Shown: positions 59,310-64,000 of the stretch, piece by piece
How the letters are laid out: every line of letters begins with the position of its first letter
Numbering within the stretch: position 1 is the first letter of the stretch
NCBI GenBank assembly: GCA_003222135.1
Contig: QHUM01000055.1
Location: 19,258-83,257 of the forward strand
Origin: Gemmatimonadota bacterium
GTDB taxonomy: Bacteria; Gemmatimonadota; Gemmatimonadetes; Gemmatimonadales; GWC2-71-9
Direction: 5' to 3'
DNA: 64,000 nt
The notes under the pieces: generated by a model
The model's database searches: none
Told to the model about the DNA's origin: nothing
The model's input: the letters and a program-made list of their open reading frames with translations, nothing else
Made by a program: the position numbers and the translations under genes

Positions 59310-59762
59310 ATGACTCATCTGGAGCAGTGGGCCAGAGTCCGGGCTCGGACGAATTGCCAGCTGCGTCGCGGCGCCTGGTATCGCGTCGTCGAGCTCGCTC
59401 CGGTCGACGTCGTCCTCGAGGTCAATCGCCAACCGCTGCGCGTACCGCGGCCATTCGTGCAGGTCGTGCCGATCCGTCCCCGCCTCTGGTCGGTCGTGCC
59501 GCGACTCCGCAACGCCGCCGCGCCGCCGGAGAGCTGGGGGCCGCGCTACGGCGTCTGTCCGCGCTGTACCAGTCGCGCACCGCTCCCCGAGCGATCCATC
59601 AGCATGCGCTGCCCGACCTGTGACATGGTGTCGGTGATCGGCTGGTCCGACGCGCATTGGCGCGTGTTCGAGATCCTGTCGGCGACGCCTGCCGGCAGAC
59701 TGATCGCCAAGGCGCACGGCGCCGCCAAACGGCTGCGACTGGGCGGCGCGGGAGAGCGATGA
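59310..59762 (+). CDS. Zinc-ribbon protein, paralog B
   Basis: 150 residues, paralog of the protein at 56096-56455. Shared: LRRGAWYRVVEL, SVVPRLRNAAAPPESWGPRYGVCPRC, and MRCPTCDMVSVIGW with two CxxC pairs. It carries an extra C-terminal 35 residues (GRLIAKAHGAAKRLRL) that is basic. GGGAGG precedes the ATG. Uncharacterised. Confidence 0.7.
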   Translation: MTHLEQWARVRARTNCQLRRGAWYRVVELAPVDVVLEVNRQPLRVPRPFVQVVPIRPRLWSVVPRLRNAAAPPESWGPRYGVCPRCTSRAPLPERSISMRCPTCDMVSVIGWSDAHWRVFEILSATPAGRLIAKAHGAAKRLRLGGAGER

Positions 59763-59891
59763 GCTGATCGGGCCGGCCAAGCCGGTCGGTCAATCGCCGC
59801 ATGTTGCGTGCCCGGTTCGTGCGCGGCGCCGGGGTGAAGGGCTGTTTGTTGCGGTCGTGCAACGAAATACCGCTGGTGACTTTACCTCGCG

Positions 59892-60425
59892 CTACGGGCG
59901 CCTGCGCACCCCGCGGCGCGGCCCCACCCCTTGCTGGCGGCGCTGTTGCTGGCGGTGGCGGATCAGTTCGGCCACCTTGTCTTGAAACCGCCGCCGCTCC
60001 TCCTGATAGCGCGCCCGTTGCACCGGCGTGAGGTAACGCTGCATCTCGCGATCCTCGTCGCGATTGATCTGCAGCAGTTTGAGCTGGTTCTCCTGCCGCT
60101 CGTTCATCAGTTGCTTCACGTGGTCTTCGTTGGGCGTCCCCGCGGACAGCTCGGCGTTCAGGTCCTGGTTGATCCGGCGCTGCCGCACCCGCACCGGCTG
60201 GCGCTGCTGCTCGAACCGCTGCTCGGTGGCCTGGACCTGCGCGGTTTGCTGGTCGCTCAAGCCCAGGGTCGTGTGCACATGCTCGTTCCAGCGCTGCCGG
60301 ATCTGCTCGCGCAGCTGGTGAGCTTCGGCTGCGTCGGCTGGGATCGCACCCGAGTCGCTCTGCTCCTGCGCCCCGAGTGCCGGCGCCAGCGCGATCATGA
60401 GAATCCACGCGAGCCGCCGCATCAT
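59892..60425 (-). CDS. Spy/CpxP-like periplasmic protein
   Basis: 177 residues: signal peptide (LAWILMIALAPALGAQ) followed by highly charged helices with two LTxxQ-type motifs (LSDQQTAQVQ, LTPVQRARYQ) as in Spy/CpxP periplasmic chaperones, ending in a very basic tail. Overlaps the anti-sigma stop (ATGA). Probably a target or sensor of the linked ECF system. Confidence 0.7.
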   Translation of the reverse strand: MMRRLAWILMIALAPALGAQEQSDSGAIPADAAEAHQLREQIRQRWNEHVHTTLGLSDQQTAQVQATEQRFEQQRQPVRVRQRRINQDLNAELSAGTPNEDHVKQLMNERQENQLKLLQINRDEDREMQRYLTPVQRARYQEERRRFQDKVAELIRHRQQQRRQQGVGPRRGVRRRP

Positions 60426-60841
60426 CCCTCCAGCGACCGGAGCAGCTCGCGCAACTGGTGAGCTGTGAGGTCGTCGAGGCTCGCCTCCGCGGGATACGCC
60501 GGCGCCGCCTCGTCGGTCGGTTTATCCACGATTTCGAGCAGCTGCTGCAACTGATCGGTCGACAGGTCGCTCAGGCCGGCCGCGGCCGGTTCGCCGCCCG
60601 CCGATGCCAACCCCTGCGAGCGCCACAGCGCCCGCGTCACGGCGCCGGCGGCGAGCAGCAGCACGACGGTCGCCGCCACCTTGAGCCACGCCGGCTGCAT
60701 CGAGACCCGGGTCGCCACGCTCACACGCGGCGCTTCCCGCAGTCGCGTCACCACCGCGTGCGCGGTCCGCTCGACGTCCAGCCGCTCGGCGGCTCGAGCT
60801 CCGAGTCGCTGTGCGAGTTTTTCCAGCTCGTGTTCGTTCAC
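60422..60841 (-). CDS. Putative anti-sigma factor
   Basis: 139 residues: helical cytoplasmic N-terminal part, one membrane helix (about 52-68, WLKVAATVVLLLAAGAV), and a C-terminal outside part with a duplicated motif (LSDLSTDQLQQLLEIV and LDDLTAHQLRELLRSL). No zinc-binding HxxxCxxC is seen. GTG start embedded in the sigma stop (GTGA). The role is inferred from position and topology. Confidence 0.7.
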   Translation of the reverse strand: MNEHELEKLAQRLGARAAERLDVERTAHAVVTRLREAPRVSVATRVSMQPAWLKVAATVVLLLAAGAVTRALWRSQGLASAGGEPAAAGLSDLSTDQLQQLLEIVDKPTDEAAPAYPAEASLDDLTAHQLRELLRSLEG

Positions 60842-61389
60842 GCCACATACTCCTTCAAGCGTTTGACGGCGTGGTGGTAGTGCACCCGCGCGGCGCCGGG
60901 CGAAGTCCCCAGGGCCGCCGCGATCTCTTCGTACTCGAGCCCATGCTGTGCCCGCAGCAAAAATACCTCCCGCTGCATCCGCGACAGCCGCCCGAGGCCT
61001 TCCCGCAGTCTCCCCTCCGCTTCGCCCGCCACCGCTCGCTCGTGGGGATCGCCGTCGGTGGCCCGCAGCTCGTCGGGCAGCGCTACGACCTTGGTGCGCC
61101 GCGCCCGCCGAGCCGCGTCCTTGAGGACGTTGCCGCCGATTGTTAGGAGCCAGGTGCGGAACCGGCACTGGCCCCGGAACCGGCCCACGCCCCGGAACGC
61201 CCGGATGAACGTCTCCTGCACCAGATCGTCCAGATCCGCGTCGGGCGCGCCCGCGCTCGCGAGAAAGCGCGCGAGCGCGCGAGCGTGCCGACGGACCAGT
61301 TCGGCCGCGGCCGGCTCGTCACCGCCTTGCCAGGCGGCAATCAGCGCCGCATCGGTCGGCACCGCGGCGACGGGCTCGGCGTGGGGCAT
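60838..61389 (-). CDS. ECF-type RNA polymerase sigma factor
   Basis: 183 residues. Region 2 (LDDLVQETFIRAFRGVGRFRG) and region 4 helix-turn-helix (QREVFLLRAQHGLEYEEIAAALGTSPGA split: region 4.2) are clear. The ATG at 61389 has GGAG seven bases upstream and TAATAT further up as a possible -10. First of the sigma, anti-sigma, Spy-like trio; probably activates the envelope genes. Confidence 0.92.
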   Translation of the reverse strand: MPHAEPVAAVPTDAALIAAWQGGDEPAAAELVRRHARALARFLASAGAPDADLDDLVQETFIRAFRGVGRFRGQCRFRTWLLTIGGNVLKDAARRARRTKVVALPDELRATDGDPHERAVAGEAEGRLREGLGRLSRMQREVFLLRAQHGLEYEEIAAALGTSPGAARVHYHHAVKRLKEYVA

Positions 61390-61443
61390 GGCGCTCCGGA
61401 CGGTGGACGGGAGTGTGCCGGAAATATTAAGGCGGTCACCGCG

Positions 61444-61473
61444 TTCGACCGCCCTTGACCGCCTTTGACCCCC
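61444..61473. repeat. Three decamer direct repeats in sigma/TetR divergent region
   Basis: TTCGACCGCC, CTTGACCGCC, TTTGACCCCC, one helical turn apart. TTGACC at 61455-61460 with TTAGCT 17 bases on might be a promoter for tetR. The repeat could also be an operator. Confidence 0.55.
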
Positions 61474-61489
61474 CGTCTTAGCTTCACAA

Positions 61490-61507
61490 TTCGAACAAGC
61501 GTTCGAA
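61490..61507. promoter_or_regulatory. Palindromic operator of TetR regulator
   Basis: TTCGAAC-AAGC-GTTCGAA, perfect 7-bp arms, ends three bases before the tetR ATG. TetR/AcrR proteins usually bind such palindromes at their own promoter. Confidence 0.65.
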
Positions 61508-61510
61508 CTC

Positions 61511-62104
61511 ATGCGCCCCTACGACGAGCGGCTGGAGCATCTGCTGGCCCGGGCGGCGAAGGTGTTCGCCGAGAAGGGCTACCACTCCACCACGATGCGG
61601 GACCTCGCGGCGGCGAGCGGGATGTCGCTCGCCGGCATGTACTACTATGTGCGCGGCAAGGAAGCGCTGCTCGCCCTCGTTCAAGAGCGCTGCTTCGCGC
61701 GGGTGCTGGCCGGCGCCGAGCAGGCGATCGCCGCCGCCACCGATCCCGTGGAGCGGGTCCAGGCCTTCATTCGCCACCACGTGACGTTCTTCGCGGCGAA
61801 CCTGGCCGAGATGAAAGTGTTGTCGCACGAGGCGAACTCGCTCACGGCCGAGCGCCACCGCAAGGTCAATGCGATCAAGCGGCGCTATGTGGACCTGCTG
61901 GAGGGTTTGCTCCGGGACATGGCTTCCGACGAGCCGCGGGCGGAGCGCGGCGCCGCGGCGTACGCGTTGTTCGGCATGATGAACTGGATCTACAACTGGT
62001 ACGACCCCGCCGGCGAGATCGATCCTGATCGTCTGGCCGGGCTCATCGCGCGCATCTTCGTCGGCGGCTTCGCCGAAGCGCGTTCCACGGTACAGGGAGG
62101 CTGA
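61511..62104 (+). CDS. TetR/AcrR family transcriptional regulator
   Basis: 197 residues. N-terminal helix-turn-helix (TTMRDLAAASGMSLAGMYYYV) and a ligand-binding C-terminal domain. A palindrome is located immediately upstream. Followed by enoyl-CoA hydratase and aldehyde dehydrogenase genes, so the ligand may be an acyl-CoA or aldehyde-derived metabolite (inference). Confidence 0.88.
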   Translation: MRPYDERLEHLLARAAKVFAEKGYHSTTMRDLAAASGMSLAGMYYYVRGKEALLALVQERCFARVLAGAEQAIAAATDPVERVQAFIRHHVTFFAANLAEMKVLSHEANSLTAERHRKVNAIKRRYVDLLEGLLRDMASDEPRAERGAAAYALFGMMNWIYNWYDPAGEIDPDRLAGLIARIFVGGFAEARSTVQGG

Positions 62105-62110
62105 CGCATC

Positions 62111-62926
62111 ATGGCAACGCTGACGGAACCCAAGGCCGAGAAGAAAGCGCTGGTCCACTACATGGTCGAAAGCGGTGTGGCGATCATCGAGCTGGATGAC
62201 CCGCCGGCCAACACGTACACCTACGAGATGATGCACCAGTTGGACGAAGCGATCCTGCGGGCGCGCTTCGACGACACCGCGCACGTGATCGTGCTGCGCG
62301 GCCACGGGGAAAAGTTCTTCTCGGCCGGAGCGAACATCGCGTATCTGAACAGCATCACGCCGCGCTACAAGTACTTCTTCTGTCTGCACGCCAACGAGAC
62401 GCTCAACCGCCTGGAGCACACGCCGAAGCTCACGCTCGCCGCGCTCAACGGCCATACCGTGGGCGGTGGGCTCGAGATCGCGATGGCGTGCGACCTGCGG
62501 CTCGCCAAAGAGAACGCCGGGAAGATCGGGCTCCCGGAAGTGAACCTGGGCGTGCTCCCCGGGACCGGCGGCACGCAGCGCCTGGCCCGTATCGTGGGCA
62601 AGGCGCGCGCCATCGAGATGATGGTGAAAGGCGAGACGTTCTCGTTCGACAAGGCCAAGGAGCTGGGTCTCGTGAACGAGGTCTTCCCCGCCGACGACTA
62701 CTGGGAGCAGATCATGCTGTACGCGAAGCAGTTCACGCCGCCCCACAAGGCCTCGAAGGCGGTCGGCCTGATCAAGCGGGCGGTCCAGTCCGGCGCCGAG
62801 GTGCCGTTCGAGTCGGGCCTGACGCTCGAGCGGGAGCTGCAGCAGCAGCTGTTCCAGTCGGACGACGCCAAGGAAGGCATCGCGGCGTACGTCGAGAAGC
62901 GGGTCGCGGAGTTCAAGGGCCGGTGA
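62111..62926 (+). CDS. Enoyl-CoA hydratase/isomerase family protein
   Basis: 271-residue crotonase. Oxyanion-hole motifs FSAGANIAYLNS and GHTVGGGLEIAMACDLR, and the catalytic acidic residue in LPEVNLGVLPGTGGTQ are kept. The N-terminus (residues 1-15) is charged and extra. It may work in fatty-acid or aromatic-acid beta-oxidation. ATG six bases after tetR. Confidence 0.9.
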   Translation: MATLTEPKAEKKALVHYMVESGVAIIELDDPPANTYTYEMMHQLDEAILRARFDDTAHVIVLRGHGEKFFSAGANIAYLNSITPRYKYFFCLHANETLNRLEHTPKLTLAALNGHTVGGGLEIAMACDLRLAKENAGKIGLPEVNLGVLPGTGGTQRLARIVGKARAIEMMVKGETFSFDKAKELGLVNEVFPADDYWEQIMLYAKQFTPPHKASKAVGLIKRAVQSGAEVPFESGLTLERELQQQLFQSDDAKEGIAAYVEKRVAEFKGR

Positions 62927-64000
62927 AGACCGACCTGCTGATCGGCAACGAGTGGCGGGCCGCGGCGAAGCGCTATTGCCTGACCAACCCCGCCACCGAG
63001 GAGCCGCTCACCGAGGTGGCCGAGGCGGGCGAGGCGGACATCGATGCCGCGGTCCAGGCCGCCCGGACCTGTCTCGACTCGAAGGAGTGGCACGACCTCC
63101 CCGCCCGCAAACGGGGCGCCCTGCTCTACCGGCTCGCCGACCTGCTCGAGCAACACTCCAAAGAGCTCGCCGACATTGAGACGAAGAACAACGGCAAGCC
63201 GCTGTTCGAGTCAAAAATCGACGTCGCGATGGCGATCGAGACCGTGCGTTATTACGCGGGCTGGGCGGACAAGCTGACGGGCGACACGCTCCCCGTCAAC
63301 GGCAACTTCTTCACCTACACGCTGCGGGAGCCGGTGGGTGTGGTCGGCGCGATCGTGCCGTGGAACTTCCCGCTCAACCTGGCCACGTGGAAGGTGGCGC
63401 CGGCGCTGGCGGCGGGCTGCACCGTGGTGCTCAAGCCGGCGCACGAGACGCCGCTCACCGCGCTCCTGCTCGGCGAGCTCGCGGTCGAGGCCGGCTTCCC
63501 CGCCGGCGCCCTGAACGTGGTTCCGGGGCCCGGCGCAACGGCCGGCGCAGCGCTGGTGCGGCACGCGCTGGTCGACAAGATCGCCTTCACGGGCTCGACC
63601 GAGGTCGGCCAGTGGATCATGCGGGAGGCGGCCGGCACGGTGAAGCGGGTCACGCTCGAGCTGGGCGGCAAGAGCCCGAACATCATCTTCGCCGACGCCG
63701 ACCTCGCCGCTGCGGTGCGCGGGGCGCAGGCCGGGATCTTCTACGGCAAGGGCGAGGTGTGCGCGGCGGGCTCCCGGCTGCTGGTCGAGCGGTCCGTACA
63801 CGACCAGGTGGTCGAGCAGCTCGCCGAACGGGCCAGGAAGCTCACACCCGGTGATCCCTTCGATAAGAACACGCGGCTGGGCGCGATCGTCTCCAAGCGC
63901 CAGCAGGACACCGTGCTCGCCTACATCGCGGCCGGGAAGCAGGAAGGCGCCCGGCTGGTGGCGGGTGGCAACCCCGCCAAGGTCAACGGCAAGGGTTTCT
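62923..64000 (+). CDS. Aldehyde dehydrogenase, cut by window edge
   Basis: NAD(P)-dependent aldehyde dehydrogenase; 359 of about 490 residues visible. GTG start embedded in the preceding stop (GTGA). VPWNFPLNLATWK, FTGSTEVGQ, the catalytic Glu in LELGGKSPN and the catalytic Cys in GEVCAAGSRL (usual GQxCxA). Close to betaine-aldehyde or phenylacetaldehyde-type ALDHs, but specificity is open. It continues past 64000. Confidence 0.92.
   Translation, partial: MKTDLLIGNEWRAAAKRYCLTNPATEEPLTEVAEAGEADIDAAVQAARTCLDSKEWHDLPARKRGALLYRLADLLEQHSKELADIETKNNGKPLFESKIDVAMAIETVRYYAGWADKLTGDTLPVNGNFFTYTLREPVGVVGAIVPWNFPLNLATWKVAPALAAGCTVVLKPAHETPLTALLLGELAVEAGFPAGALNVVPGPGATAGAALVRHALVDKIAFTGSTEVGQWIMREAAGTVKRVTLELGGKSPNIIFADADLAAAVRGAQAGIFYGKGEVCAAGSRLLVERSVHDQVVEQLAERARKLTPGDPFDKNTRLGAIVSKRQQDTVLAYIAAGKQEGARLVAGGNPAKVNGKGF

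Noticed and set aside
59801..60031. Short plus-strand open frame after paralog B
   Set aside because: No ribosome site, no domain, and it overlaps the Spy-like gene antisense; composition is typical of a shadow frame.

Overview
The window is a 64-kb piece of a very GC-rich bacterial chromosome (about two thirds G+C by eye) made almost entirely of housekeeping genes. Gene content and style suggest a Gemmatimonadota-like, Gram-negative, respiring chemoheterotroph: a complete 14-gene complex I operon, a single-subunit-anchor (b558-type) succinate dehydrogenase, type II NADH dehydrogenase, a UPF0182 protein, many outer-membrane and lipoprotein genes, and ECF sigma/anti-sigma regulation. The phylum is an inference; there is no rRNA or other decisive marker here. 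Genes are packed tightly, and the reading of one gene very often starts inside the stop codon of the previous one (GTGA or ATGA overlaps).

Layout. (1) 1-20368, minus strand: one long directon from a single promoter (20401-20429) through nuoA-N, then phosphomannomutase, a UPF0182 membrane protein, carbamate kinase and sucCD (sucD runs off the left edge). (2) 20478-25511: leaderless-looking dcd, a small membrane protein, a hybrid sensor kinase, a small zinc-ribbon membrane protein, NDH-2 and a YbjQ protein. (3) 25577-28972, plus: sdhCAB, convergent with mdh. (4) 48378-28967, minus: a very long directon with yicC-gmk-rpoZ-coaBC, a family-4 uracil-DNA glycosylase, dnaB, radA, ispD, tsaC, low-Mr phosphatase, aroE, comF, gap-pgk-tpiA-secG, carA and an HU gene that ends in a good intrinsic terminator; then an M61 peptidase, moaD-moaE-moaA and mdh. 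(5) 52957-48488, minus: icd, pepA and a plug-domain outer-membrane protein. (6) 53027-56072, plus: a cassette of envelope genes (Cys/His-rich secreted protein, beta-barrel protein, Met/His-rich membrane protein, possible FMN-binding protein, lipoprotein) of unknown function. (7) 56096-61389: two paralogous zinc-ribbon proteins bracketing a two-domain metallophosphatase, tRNA-Leu(CAA) and a fibronectin-type lipoprotein; then an ECF sigma / anti-sigma / Spy-like trio. (8) 61511-64000, plus: TetR regulator with its own palindromic operator, enoyl-CoA hydratase and an aldehyde dehydrogenase cut by the right edge.

How it works together. Electrons from NADH (complex I and NDH-2) and succinate (SdhCAB) enter the quinone pool; Icd, SucCD, Sdh and Mdh are TCA-cycle steps; Gap, Pgk and TpiA are the core of lower glycolysis. 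No transposase, phage gene, CRISPR array or biosynthetic gene cluster is visible. The most unusual items are small: a family of multi-hairpin palindromic repeats, one of which sits in frame inside comF; three period-7 polypurine/polypyrimidine tandem arrays, each of four units, all inside coding sequence; and a tandem metallophosphatase whose two halves have lost different metal ligands.
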